From the NCBI GenBank assembly GCA_019690055.1, contig JADGGF010000013.1:1-21495 (forward strand): a DNA stretch of 21,495 nt, given 5' to 3'. The notes below the pieces were generated by a model that had not been told where the DNA came from, ran no database searches, and saw nothing but the letters and a program-made list of their open reading frames with translations. This document shows, piece after piece, positions 7,253 to 14,849 of the stretch (position 1 is the first letter of the stretch; each line of letters begins with the position of its first letter). This stretch comes from Micromonosporaceae bacterium (GTDB taxonomy: Bacteria > Actinomycetota > Actinomycetes > Mycobacteriales > Micromonosporaceae). Made by a program: the position numbers and the translations under genes.

Positions 7253-8756
7253 CTCCGCCCGCCGGCGTCCGCATCAGGGCGAGCGTGAGCAGGACAGCGA
7301 TGGCGGCGGTACCCGCGGCCAGCCAGAAGAACGCGGTGAACGCGTCGGCGCTCGGGTACGGTGCGTCCTCGACGGTGACGATGATGCCCGTGGTCAGGGC
7401 CGCGAGCGCCGTGCTCGCCGCAGCGGTCCCGACGGTACGCAGCAGGACGTTGAGTCCGTTGGCGGCCGCGGTCTCCGTCTCCGGCACGGACGCCATGATG
7501 AGGCTCGGCATCGCGGCGTAGCTCATCGAGGCGCCGACGGCCACGACGACGGTGGCGACCACCGTGGGGCCGAGGCTCGGGCCGGCATAGATGCGGACGA
7601 CGTACGTCACCATCAGCACCAGCACGCCGACCAGCAGCGTGGCCTTCGCTCCGATCCGCCGGATGAGCCAGGCGGCGGCCGGAGCCATGGCCCCGAAAGT
7701 CAGGGCGCTCGGCATCATCCACAGGCCGGACCGGAGGGGGTCGAGCCCGAGTCCGTAGCCGGTACGGGCATCCAGCTGCAGGATCTGCGGCGTGGCCACG
7801 TAGTTGGCGAAGGTGGCGAAGCCGGCCAGGATCGATGTGGTGTTGACGAGCAGGATGGGCGGGAGCGTGGAGACCCGGAGATCGACAAGCGGGTTGCGCG
7901 CGCGCCGCTCGATGGGTACCCAGACGACGAGCAGGGCCAGGCCGACGACGGTGACCGCGATCGTCCGGGCCGACCACCAGCCCCAGCTCGATCCCTTGGT
8001 CAGCCCCAGCAGCACCGTGGTGATCGCGAGCGACAGCACGATGGCCCCCGGGTAGTCGAAGGAGCCACCGCTGCGCACGTCGGACGGGGGGACGATCAGG
8101 GCCACCGCCACGAACAGCACCACGCCGGCCACGGCGGTGATCCAGAAGATGGAGTGCCAGTTCAACCGGGACACCAACAGCCCGGACAGCGGTAGCGCAA
8201 CGGCGCCACCGATGGCGAGCGTGGCGCTCATGAGCGCCACCCCGAGCGGCAGGCGCTGCTCCGGCAGTTCGTCCCGCATGATGCTGATGCCGATGGGAAC
8301 GATGGCGACGCCGACGCCCTGCAGCGCCCGGCCGGCGATCACCAGCGGCAGGCCGTCGGTGAACCCGCCGAGCATCGAGCCGGCGATCACGAGGCCGAGC
8401 GTGATCAGCATCATGCGCTTCTTGCCGAACATGTCGGCCAGGCGGGACAGGGTCGGGATGGCGACGGCGCCCGCCACGAGCGTGCCGGTGACCAGCCATG
8501 AGGCGTTGTCGGCGCCGGTGCCGAGGTATCGGGGCAGTTCGGGCAGGATCGCCAGCACCAGCGTCTGTTGCAGCGACACCACCGTTCCGCACAGGGCGAG
8601 CGTGGCGATGACGCCACCCCCGCCCCGGATGGCTCGGGGCCCATTCCGCGCAGCTCGCCGGAGCGGAATCTGCGAGTACTTCCGCGCAGCTCGCCGGAGC
8701 GGAATCTGCGAGTACTTCCGCGCAGCCCGCCGGAGCGGAATTAGCAAGTGATTCAC
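7236..8756 (-). CDS. MFS transporter, DHA2-type (14-TM drug:H+ antiporter family)
   Basis: This 506-residue integral membrane protein carries DHA2/EmrB-type motifs: ATLALCGTVVSLQQTLVLAILPELP in TM1, NASWLVTGTLVAGAVAIPTL, the motif A-like RLADMFGKKRMM, and GRALQGVGVAIVPIGISIMRDELP. Length and hydrophobic pattern suit about 14 helices. It probably exports or exchanges a hydrophobic compound. Known DHA2 members export drugs, but the substrate here is unknown. TM1 is preceded by about 45 residues containing a 12-residue basic unit three times. No other plausible in-frame start exists before TM1 except TTG at 8747, so I keep GTG 8756, although no ribosome site is visible. It begins 17 nt after the upstream SDR stop and is the last gene of the leftward operon. 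Confidence 0.82.
   Translation of the reverse strand: MNHLLIPLRRAARKYSQIPLRRAARKYSQIPLRRAARNGPRAIRGGGGVIATLALCGTVVSLQQTLVLAILPELPRYLGTGADNASWLVTGTLVAGAVAIPTLSRLADMFGKKRMMLITLGLVIAGSMLGGFTDGLPLVIAGRALQGVGVAIVPIGISIMRDELPEQRLPLGVALMSATLAIGGAVALPLSGLLVSRLNWHSIFWITAVAGVVLFVAVALIVPPSDVRSGGSFDYPGAIVLSLAITTVLLGLTKGSSWGWWSARTIAVTVVGLALLVVWVPIERRARNPLVDLRVSTLPPILLVNTTSILAGFATFANYVATPQILQLDARTGYGLGLDPLRSGLWMMPSALTFGAMAPAAAWLIRRIGAKATLLVGVLVLMVTYVVRIYAGPSLGPTVVATVVVAVGASMSYAAMPSLIMASVPETETAAANGLNVLLRTVGTAAASTALAALTTGIIVTVEDAPYPSADAFTAFFWLAAGTAAIAVLLTLALMRTPAGGVTASR
8644..8751. repeat. Three tandem copies of a 36-bp unit inside the MFS gene start
   Basis: Copies lie at 8644-8679, 8680-8715 and 8716-8751. 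The first two are identical. The third keeps the first 26 bp with one change, then diverges. Each unit begins TTCCGCGCAGCTCGCC and has an inverted TTCCGC/GCGGAA at the ends of its first 25 bp. Because 36 is a multiple of 3, the repeat encodes IPLRRAARKYSQ repeatedly without breaking the frame. Confidence 0.92.
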
Positions 8757-8772
8757 GTCTACTGTGGATCGT

Positions 8773-9540
8773 TCAGACCGTGTACCCGCCGTCGACGTCG
8801 ACCTTCTGCCCGGTCACGAAGCGGGCGCGGTCGGAGGCGAGGAAGCAGACCACCTCGGCCACGTCGCTGGAGTCGCCGAACATCCGCAGCGGGATGTTGG
8901 CCATCGCCGCGGCCAGCGCCCTGTCATCCAGCTGCCCCGACGACATGAGGACGGCCGACATGCCGTCGGTGAGCATGCCCGGCCCGACGCAGTTGACCCG
9001 TACGCCGAAGCGGCCCTCCTCCGCCGCGAACCCGCGGGCCAGGGCCTCGACCGCGCCCTTCGGCCCGGCCGAGAGCCCGTCGCGCACCGGGTAGCGACGG
9101 GTGGCGGCGGTCGTGACCACCACGACCGATCCGCGCGACGCGCGCAGCGCCGGCAGGCACGCGTGCATAAGGGAGAAGAACGCCGCCGCTTCGTCGGTCA
9201 GGTGGCGCGCCATCTGCGCGGGCGGCACCTTCGACAGGTGGACCTGGGGAACGAGCGGCCCGGCGCTGTGCACCAGCGTGTGGATCGCTGAGTGCCTGTC
9301 GAGGACGGATCGCACCATCGCCGCCGTGGCGTCGGCGTCGGTCAGGTCGACCTGCTCAATGCCCACCACGGCATCGCCGAGCTCGTCCCGCAGCGCCTCC
9401 ACCGTCTCCCGCCGACGGTGGTAACACGGCACGATCCTCGCCCCGGCCTCGGCCAGCCGGCGGCAGATGGCGGCGCCGATGCCCCCGGACGCGCCCGTCA
9501 CGAGCGCGACCCCGGGGCGGGTCGAGAAGTCCTCGTTCAC
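8773..9540 (-). CDS. Short-chain dehydrogenase/reductase with an altered catalytic motif
   Basis: This 255-residue SDR has a normal cofactor site TGASGGIG (15-22), HSAG in place of NNAG, and the C-terminal FVTGQKVDVDGGY. The YxxxK motif is changed. Lys161 is present in SAGPKGAVEAL, but residue 157 is Ser rather than Tyr, and the usual Ser position (144) is Thr. The nearest tyrosine is Tyr150. An SxxxK arrangement with an upstream Tyr is known from 2,4-dienoyl-CoA reductases, so a CoA-thioester reductase is a reasonable guess, not proof. GTG 9540 is preceded by GAGGAGGAGGA, a strong ribosome site. It lies between another SDR (70 nt upstream) and the MFS gene in one leftward operon. Confidence 0.84.
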   Translation of the reverse strand: MNEDFSTRPGVALVTGASGGIGAAICRRLAEAGARIVPCYHRRRETVEALRDELGDAVVGIEQVDLTDADATAAMVRSVLDRHSAIHTLVHSAGPLVPQVHLSKVPPAQMARHLTDEAAAFFSLMHACLPALRASRGSVVVVTTAATRRYPVRDGLSAGPKGAVEALARGFAAEEGRFGVRVNCVGPGMLTDGMSAVLMSSGQLDDRALAAAMANIPLRMFGDSSDVAEVVCFLASDRARFVTGQKVDVDGGYTV

Positions 9541-9610
9541 GTCCTCCTCCTCGGGATCGGCTCGATTCGGCCCGACTCGGCCCGTTCGTCAACACCCGGC
9601 CGGGAACCGG

Positions 9611-10381
9611 TCAGGCGTTGGGCGTGTGGGCCAGGAAGGCGGGGCGTTCGCCGCCGCCGTCCACCGGAATCACGGCACCGGTCACATAGGACGCCAGGGG
9701 AGAGGCCAACCACAGGCAGGCGTTCCCGATGTCGCGGGGCGTGGCCATGACTCCCATGGGGATCGTCTGCTCCACCGCGGCCACCTGCTCCGCGTTGCCG
9801 TAGTGCTCGGCGCCCCCGTCGGTGCGGACGAGACCGGCGCGCACGGCGTTGACGCGTACGTCGGGCGCCCACTCGACCGCGAGGCTGGCGGTCAGGCTCT
9901 CCAGGCCCGCCTTGGCCGCGCCGTACGCGGCCGACCCGGGGCTCGGGCGGCGGGCCGACACGGACGAGATGTTGATGAGGCAGCCCGAGCCGCTGTCGCG
10001 CAGGTGCGGGTAGGCGGCCAGCGCCACGAACATCGCCCCGGTGAGGTTGAGCTCCAGCACGCGCTGGTGGAACCGGGGCGATCCCTGGGCAAACGGAACG
10101 TACGGCGTCCCGCCGGCGTTGTTGACGACCACGTCCAACCGCCCCCGGCGGGCGATGATGCCGGCGATCCAGTCCTGGACCTGGTTCGCCTCCCGGACGT
10201 CGGCCGCACTGAAGTGCGGCGTGCGCCCGTCGACCTCGCGCAGCGACTCGGGGGTCGTGCGACCACAGATCTCGACCGTGGCGCCGGCCCGCAGGAAGGT
10301 CTCCACGATTCCGTCGCCCACGCCGCGCGCACCGCCGGTGACGGCGACGACCTTGCCGGTCATGTCTAGCAGGTCAGGCAC
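9611..10381 (-). CDS. Short-chain dehydrogenase/reductase (FabG-like)
   Basis: This 256-residue classical SDR is complete: TGGARGVG (15-22), NNAG (87-90), Ser140, Tyr153 and Lys157 in YGAAK, and the C-terminal YVTGAVIPVDGGG. It probably oxidises a hydroxyacyl-CoA or a cyclic alcohol, or runs the reverse reaction. The exact substrate is unknown. GTG 10381 has AAGGAG (complement of 10392-10397) at a slightly long 10-nt spacing. ATG 10363 is an alternative but has no ribosome site. As first gene of the leftward operon, it faces the mycofactocin-type SDR across operator C, which could control both directions. Confidence 0.87.
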   Translation of the reverse strand: MPDLLDMTGKVVAVTGGARGVGDGIVETFLRAGATVEICGRTTPESLREVDGRTPHFSAADVREANQVQDWIAGIIARRGRLDVVVNNAGGTPYVPFAQGSPRFHQRVLELNLTGAMFVALAAYPHLRDSGSGCLINISSVSARRPSPGSAAYGAAKAGLESLTASLAVEWAPDVRVNAVRAGLVRTDGGAEHYGNAEQVAAVEQTIPMGVMATPRDIGNACLWLASPLASYVTGAVIPVDGGGERPAFLAHTPNA

Positions 10382-10492
10382 TCTCGCCGGACTCCTTCGT
10401 CAGGCTGGAAACTCCAGCGGTCGGGCAGGGCCCGTCCGTCATGCTCGGCCACAACTCTCGGCCATGCCGACGCGGTTGAGCATACCGGTGGC

Positions 10493-10510
10493 GCCAAGCA
10501 AGTGCTAGCT
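10493..10510. promoter_or_regulatory. Operator C in a divergent promoter region
   Basis: GCCAAGCAAGTGCTAGCT matches 13 of 16 informative positions of the shared palindrome. An overlapping inverted repeat, CAAGC and GCTTG, spans 10495-10512. Rightward, TAGCTT (10506-10511) is a -10 box overlapping the operator edge, 38 nt before ATG 10549. Leftward, TATGCT (complement of 10479-10484) is a candidate -10 for the SDR-SDR-MFS operon. The position allows control of both units. Confidence 0.65.
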
Positions 10511-10548
10511 TGACCAAATCTCACGGGCACGTCGGTGAGGAGGTGGCG

Positions 10549-11379
10549 ATGGGGCAACTGGACGGACGGGTCGCGCTGGTCACCGGGGGCGCCCGCGGAC
10601 AAGGGCGATCGCACGCGCTCGCGCTCGCCGCCGAGGGCGCTCACGTGGTCGTCTGTGACATCGCCGACCAGATCCCGAGCGTGCCCTACCCCCTGGCGAC
10701 CCGGGAGGATCTGGAGACCACGGTTTCCCTGATCCGCGACCGCGGCGGCGCGGCCACGCCGGCCGTGGTCGACGTCCGCTCCAGCGAGGCGGTGGCGCGA
10801 CTCGTCGAGGACACCGTCGCCCAGCACGGCCGGGTCGACATCCTCGTGGCCAACGCCGCGGTCACCGGTTTCGCCCGGGTCACTGACATCGATGATGCTA
10901 CGTGGCACGATGTCATCGACACGAATCTCACGGGTGCCTTCTACTGCATCCGCGCGGTCCTGCCGCACATGCTGCGCCAACGCTACGGCCGCATCGTCGC
11001 CATCTCCTCGGGGGCCGGCCGGGCCGGGATGGCCGAGCTCGGCCACTACGCGGCGTCGAAGTGGGGACTGATCGGCCTGGTGAAGACGGTGGCCCTCGAG
11101 GTCGCCACCGAGGGCATCACCGCCAACATCGTCTGCCCGACCACGGTCGCCACGCCCATGGTCCACAACCCGGCGACCCTGGCGCGGTTCTGCCCCGACA
11201 TCGAGACTCCCACGGTCGAGGACGCCCGACCCCGCTTCGCGGCGTTGACGCCGATGCGACGAGCCTGGCTGGAGCCCGAGGAGGTCACCCGGGCCGTGAT
11301 GTATCTCGTCACCGATCCGGGGTGCACCAGCGGCAGCGTCATCGAGGTCAACCTCGCCACCTCGGCCAGCCGGACCTAG
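10549..11379 (+). CDS. Mycofactocin-coupled SDR family oxidoreductase (TIGR03971-like)
   Basis: This 276-residue SDR has GGARGQGRSHA (13-23), the characteristic insert SVPYPLATREDLETTV (44-59), ANAA in the NNAG position, Ser154, Tyr167 and Lys171 in YAASK. The RGQGRSHA and PYPLAT-x-EDL signatures mark the subfamily whose tightly held NAD(H) is thought to be reoxidised by the peptide-derived redox cofactor mycofactocin (family knowledge). No mycofactocin biosynthesis genes are in the window. I chose ATG 10549 because GAGGAGG is 6 nt upstream and the family starts M-G-x-L-D-G. An earlier in-frame start would sit on the -10 box. It is transcribed rightward from operator C. Confidence 0.88.
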   Translation: MGQLDGRVALVTGGARGQGRSHALALAAEGAHVVVCDIADQIPSVPYPLATREDLETTVSLIRDRGGAATPAVVDVRSSEAVARLVEDTVAQHGRVDILVANAAVTGFARVTDIDDATWHDVIDTNLTGAFYCIRAVLPHMLRQRYGRIVAISSGAGRAGMAELGHYAASKWGLIGLVKTVALEVATEGITANIVCPTTVATPMVHNPATLARFCPDIETPTVEDARPRFAALTPMRRAWLEPEEVTRAVMYLVTDPGCTSGSVIEVNLATSASRT

Positions 11380-11402
11380 CCCGGCCCGGCCCTTACCAGA
11401 CG

Positions 11403-11421
11403 ACCAATCGCTTGATAGGTT
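11403..11421 (+). promoter_or_regulatory. Operator D with overlapping -10 box
   Basis: ACCAATCGCTTGATAGGT (11403-11420) matches 12 of 16 informative positions. Its reverse complement shares 15 of 18 bases with operator B, including a run of 12 (CAAGCGATTGGT). TAGGTT (11416-11421) is the -10 box, giving a start near 11428 and a leader of about 25 nt to ATG 11454. The SDR downstream therefore has its own regulated promoter although the preceding gene is only 74 nt away. Confidence 0.62.
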
Positions 11422-11453
11422 CTCGTTGCCCGTTCTCGTCGAAAGGTGAGGCC

Positions 11454-12200
11454 ATGGTCGCGCCCCAGGTCTCGTTCGGGTTCACGCCCGGGGACGTCAT
11501 CGTCGTCACCGGTGCCGGCAGCGGCATCGGTCGCGCGATCGCGCTGCGCGCGGCCGAGGTCGGTCTCGCGGTCGGCGCGTGGGACATCAACGAGCCGGCG
11601 GTGCGGCAGGTCGCGGACGAGATCGTGGCCGCGGGCGGGCGCGCCGTGGCGTGCCCGGCCGATGTCACCGACGACAACCAGATTGCGGCGGCTCTTGACG
11701 CCACCGCGGCGCTCGGTGCGGTCCGCTATCTGGTGAACAATGCCGGGCCGGCGAGCGCCAGCAACCTCGAGTTCGACCAGGCGCTGGCCATGAGCATCGG
11801 CAGTATGCGTCGGGTCACGGACCACTGGCTGCGCCGCCCCCGGCCCGAGGGCTGCGCCCTGGTGAACATCGCCTCCGTCGCGGGCACCCGGATCGGCAGT
11901 GCCCCGGACTGGTACCCGGCGGCGAAGGCCGCCGTGATGGGCTGGACCCGCCATCTCGCCACGTACCGGGTGGCCGAGGTTCGCGCCAACGCCGTGGCGC
12001 CGGGCCTGACCGACACGCCCCGGATGGCCGGCTTCGCCGACTCCCCGTTGGGGCAGCGCATCGTGGGACGCATCCCGGTGGGGCGCCTGGGTACGCCCGA
12101 TGACATGGCGTGGACGACGCTGTTCCTGCTCAGCCCACTCGCCTCGTACATCAACGGCGAGATGATTGTCGTGGATGGTGGCTGGACCATCGCCCAGTAG
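11454..12200 (+). CDS. Short-chain dehydrogenase/reductase
   Basis: This 248-residue classical SDR has TGAGSGIG (19-26), an acidic cofactor-selecting region WDIN (43-46, Asp44 suggesting NAD over NADP), NNAG (95-98), Ser141, Tyr154 and Lys158 in YPAAK, and the C-terminal YINGEMIVVDGGW. ATG 11454 follows AAAGGTGAG. The substrate is unknown. Its own copy of the shared operator suggests a role in the same pathway. It ends 17 nt before the end of the convergent VOC gene. Confidence 0.86.
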   Translation: MVAPQVSFGFTPGDVIVVTGAGSGIGRAIALRAAEVGLAVGAWDINEPAVRQVADEIVAAGGRAVACPADVTDDNQIAAALDATAALGAVRYLVNNAGPASASNLEFDQALAMSIGSMRRVTDHWLRRPRPEGCALVNIASVAGTRIGSAPDWYPAAKAAVMGWTRHLATYRVAEVRANAVAPGLTDTPRMAGFADSPLGQRIVGRIPVGRLGTPDDMAWTTLFLLSPLASYINGEMIVVDGGWTIAQ

Positions 12201-12217
12201 CCGGCCAAGCGCCGTCG

Positions 12218-12676
12218 TCACGACACCCAGCCCGCGCTCCCGGGCGGGGGTTCCACGAGCTCGACCCGGACACCGTCCGGGTCCAACACATATACACACC
12301 TAAAGCCTTGCATCGGTGCGCTCGTCGTGACCGGATCGGAGACGGACCGGATCCCGCGCTCGCGCAGGGCGGCGAGCCGGGCATCGAGGTCCGCCACGAC
12401 GATCGCGACGTGGACGGCGCCCACGTGACCGTTGTCGGGGTCGAGGACGACATCCGAGCCGCCGACGTACTGCAGCAGCTCGACCACGGTCGGGCCGGAG
12501 CGGGCCGTGACGAAGGCCTGCTTGATCACGACACCGGGATACCCGGTCACCGCCTCGATGCGGGGTCCGCTGCGCTCGTACGGTCCCAGCACGCGGCCGT
12601 CGAGCAGGTCCGCGTAGAACGCGATAGACCGATCGATGTCGCTGACCGTGATGCCGACGTGGTGGATTGCGGTCAT
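12218..12676 (-). CDS. VOC (glyoxalase/dioxygenase-fold) family protein
   Basis: This 152-residue protein contains two beta-alpha-beta-beta-beta modules. The first starts HHVGITVSDIDRSIAFYADLL (about 5-25) and the second HVAIVVADLDARLAALRERG (about 89-108), ending VYVLDPDGVRVELVEPP. Candidate metal ligands are His6, Glu67, His89 and Glu139. Members include methylmalonyl-CoA epimerase, glyoxalase I and extradiol dioxygenases. Length and the N-terminal phrase lean towards an epimerase/glyoxalase-like protein, but the reaction is unknown. ATG 12676 overlaps the stop of the small acyl-CoA dehydrogenase by 4 nt, so translation is probably coupled. It is the last gene of the crotonase operon. Confidence 0.85.
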   Translation of the reverse strand: MTAIHHVGITVSDIDRSIAFYADLLDGRVLGPYERSGPRIEAVTGYPGVVIKQAFVTARSGPTVVELLQYVGGSDVVLDPDNGHVGAVHVAIVVADLDARLAALRERGIRSVSDPVTTSAPMQGFRCVYVLDPDGVRVELVEPPPGSAGWVS

Positions 12677-13656
12677 GTCTCGGGGCGCAGCGCGGCGAGG
12701 ACCCGAGCCCGGTGCCAGGACGACGTACCCCAGGCCGACGTGAGCGCCCGGACGCGCGTGAACACCAGGCTGAGGTCGAACTCGGCGGTGTAGCCGATCG
12801 CGCCGTGCACCTGGAGGGCGGTGCGGGCCGCCAGCGTGGCCGCCTGGTTGGCGAAGACCTTGGCCGCGGAGACATCCCGGGAGGCGTCCGGCGAACCGCC
12901 ATCGAGGGCGACCGCGGCCCCGTGCACCAGCGGCCGGAGGAAGTCGACCGCGATCCTGACGTCGGCCAGCATGTGCTTGATTGATTGGAACTCGCCAATG
13001 GCACGGCCGAACTGCTTGCGCGACTTGGCGTAGGCGACGGAGTCCGCCAGCATCCGTTGGGCCGCCCCGAGGAGTTGGGCGGCACAGGCCAGCGCGCCGC
13101 CATCGAGGGCGGCGGTGGCGACCGTTGGCGCGACCTCGGCCACCGGCTCGGCCGGCGCGAGCTCGCTGAGGTGCCGGGCCGGGTCGACCGAGGTCAGGCC
13201 GCGGGTCGGGGTGGCCCGGTAGAGGGTCGAGCCCTCGAGGAGGTAAAGGCCGTCGGCCACCTCGACGTCGACGGCGTACAGCGTGACCGGCGGCGCGCCC
13301 AGGCTGACGCGGCCCGTGCCCGCCGCGATGGCGGTGAGGGCATCGGCGTCGCCGGACGCGGAGAGCAGCGTGGGCGCCACCGCGACCGTCTCGATCCACG
13401 GGCCCGGAACCGCGTGGTACCCGAGCTGTTCGAACGCGACGACCAGGTCGACCCAGCTCGCGGCCAGGCCGCCGTACTCCTCGCCGACGCGCAGCGCCGT
13501 GACGCCCTGAGCGGCGAGCTGCGCCCACAGCTCGAGTCCCGGCTGGCGGTCACCGGCCGCCCAGCGTCGGATCACGGTCGGCAGGTCCGCCTTGACGAGA
13601 ACGCGGCCGATCGTCTCCCCAAAGGCCACCTGCTCCGGTGACCGACCGAATCTCAT
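12673..13656 (-). CDS. Acyl-CoA dehydrogenase, small partner subunit (FadE-like)
   Basis: This 327-residue protein is shorter than a normal acyl-CoA dehydrogenase (about 380-400). The N-terminal helical domain is present (WAQLAAQGVTALRVGEEYGG, then AFEQLGYHAVPGPW), as is the C-terminal domain with the FAD-contacting SRKQFGRAIGEFQSIKHMLADV (about 212-233) and ARTALQVHGAIGYTAEFDLSL. The middle beta domain (about 110-175) is short and lacks the WAxTEPxAGSD-type motif. Such subunits pair with a full-length partner in alpha2-beta2 acyl-CoA dehydrogenases, such as the mycobacterial ChsE1-ChsE2 type that act on ring-bearing CoA thioesters (established). The full-length partner is encoded directly upstream with a 4-nt overlap. 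Confidence 0.87.
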   Translation of the reverse strand: MRFGRSPEQVAFGETIGRVLVKADLPTVIRRWAAGDRQPGLELWAQLAAQGVTALRVGEEYGGLAASWVDLVVAFEQLGYHAVPGPWIETVAVAPTLLSASGDADALTAIAAGTGRVSLGAPPVTLYAVDVEVADGLYLLEGSTLYRATPTRGLTSVDPARHLSELAPAEPVAEVAPTVATAALDGGALACAAQLLGAAQRMLADSVAYAKSRKQFGRAIGEFQSIKHMLADVRIAVDFLRPLVHGAAVALDGGSPDASRDVSAAKVFANQAATLAARTALQVHGAIGYTAEFDLSLVFTRVRALTSAWGTSSWHRARVLAALRPET

Positions 13657-14849
13657 GCCCCACCCCGCTTGGTGTCCCGCGGCAGACCCAGGAGCCGCTC
13701 GGCGATGATGTTGCGCTGGATCTGGTTCGTGCCGGCGTAGATGGGACCGGCCAGGGCGAAGAGGTAGTCATCCATCCAGCGCCCGTCGGCCGGCGCACCC
13801 GGTCCGCGGAGTTCCTGCTCGGCGCCGAGCAGATCCAACGCCGTCTCGTGCAGCTCGAGATCGAGCTCGGACCAGAAGACCTTGTTGATACTGCCCTCGG
13901 CGCCCACCGTGCCGCCGTCGCGCACCCGCGTCACCGTGTCCCAGGTGTAGAGCCGGTATGCCTGGGCCCTGATCCACGCGTCCACCACTCGGTCGCGGAG
14001 CTCGGGCGCGCCCACGCCCCCGTCCCCCCACAGGGCCAGCAGGCGCTGCGCGGCGGCGGTGAACCGGCCCGGCGACCGCAGCGACAGGCCGCGTTCGTTG
14101 CCGGCCGTGCTCATGGCCACGGTCCAGCCGTCGCCCACACCGCCGAGGACGTCGGCGTCCGGCACGAAGACGTCGTCGAAGAAGAGCTCGGCGAAACCGG
14201 TCTCGCCGTCGAGCTGGGCGATGGGGCGAACGGTGAGGCCGGGCGCGTCGAGCGGGAACAGGAAGTAGGTGAGGCCGCGATGCCGCTCCGCGGTGGGGTC
14301 GGTGCGGAACAACCCGAAGCCGCGGTCGGCGAACGGAGCGCGGGAGCTCCACGTCTTCTGCCCGTTCAGCACCCACCCGCCGCGCCGTTCGTCGCGCCGG
14401 GCCGTCGCCCGGATGGCGGCGAGGTCGCTGCCGGCCTCCGGCTCCGACCAGGCCTGCGCCCAGATCTCCGTCCCGTCGCTCATCGGGGGCAGATACCGGG
14501 CCCGTTGCTCGGGCGTGCCGTACTCGAAGAGGATCGGCGCCAGCAGCGAGATACCGTTCTGCGATATCCGCGTCGGGGCACCGCTGTGGTAGTACTCTTC
14601 CTCGAAGATCACCCACTCCACCAGCGACGCCCCCCGGCCGCCGTACTCCTCGGGCCAGGAGACCACTGACCAGCGCCCCGCAGCGAGCTCACGCTCCCAC
14701 TCGCGGTGAGCGCGGGCGCCCTCGGGGGTGTCCATTGAGGGCAGTCGGCCCGGGTTGTGCTCGCGCAGCCAGGCCCGCGCCTCGTCCCGGAACGCGATCT
14801 CCGCTTCGGTGAACTCCAGGTCCATCGCTTCAGCGAAGTCACGGTTCAT
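13653..14849 (-). CDS. Acyl-CoA dehydrogenase, large subunit (FadE-like)
   Basis: This 398-residue protein has full family length. Visible are the N-terminal helical domain (FRDEARAWLREH, then WPEEYGGRGAS), AQAWSEPEAGSDLAAIRATA (131-150) lining the flavin, LNGQKTWSSRA in the beta domain, and a C-terminal YAGTNQIQRNIIAERLLGLP (371-390). It should oxidise an acyl-CoA to the 2-enoyl-CoA and pass electrons to ETF. The adjacent truncated FadE suggests a heterotetramer. ATG 14849 overlaps the crotonase stop (ATGA). An internal ATG at 14825 (MDLEF) is also possible, since many homologues start there. Order in the operon is crotonase, this gene, small FadE, VOC. Confidence 0.91.
   Translation of the reverse strand: MNRDFAEAMDLEFTEAEIAFRDEARAWLREHNPGRLPSMDTPEGARAHREWERELAAGRWSVVSWPEEYGGRGASLVEWVIFEEEYYHSGAPTRISQNGISLLAPILFEYGTPEQRARYLPPMSDGTEIWAQAWSEPEAGSDLAAIRATARRDERRGGWVLNGQKTWSSRAPFADRGFGLFRTDPTAERHRGLTYFLFPLDAPGLTVRPIAQLDGETGFAELFFDDVFVPDADVLGGVGDGWTVAMSTAGNERGLSLRSPGRFTAAAQRLLALWGDGGVGAPELRDRVVDAWIRAQAYRLYTWDTVTRVRDGGTVGAEGSINKVFWSELDLELHETALDLLGAEQELRGPGAPADGRWMDDYLFALAGPIYAGTNQIQRNIIAERLLGLPRDTKRGGA

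Noticed and set aside
8644..8751. 36-bp repeats as a CRISPR array
   Set aside because: The copies are directly adjacent with no spacers, there are only three, and they are in frame within a coding sequence. No cas genes are present.
8739..8756. A seventh operator-like sequence at the MFS start
   Set aside because: Only the core AGCAAGTGATT resembles operator B and both outer arms are wrong. It overlaps the only plausible start codon and lies inside an operon.
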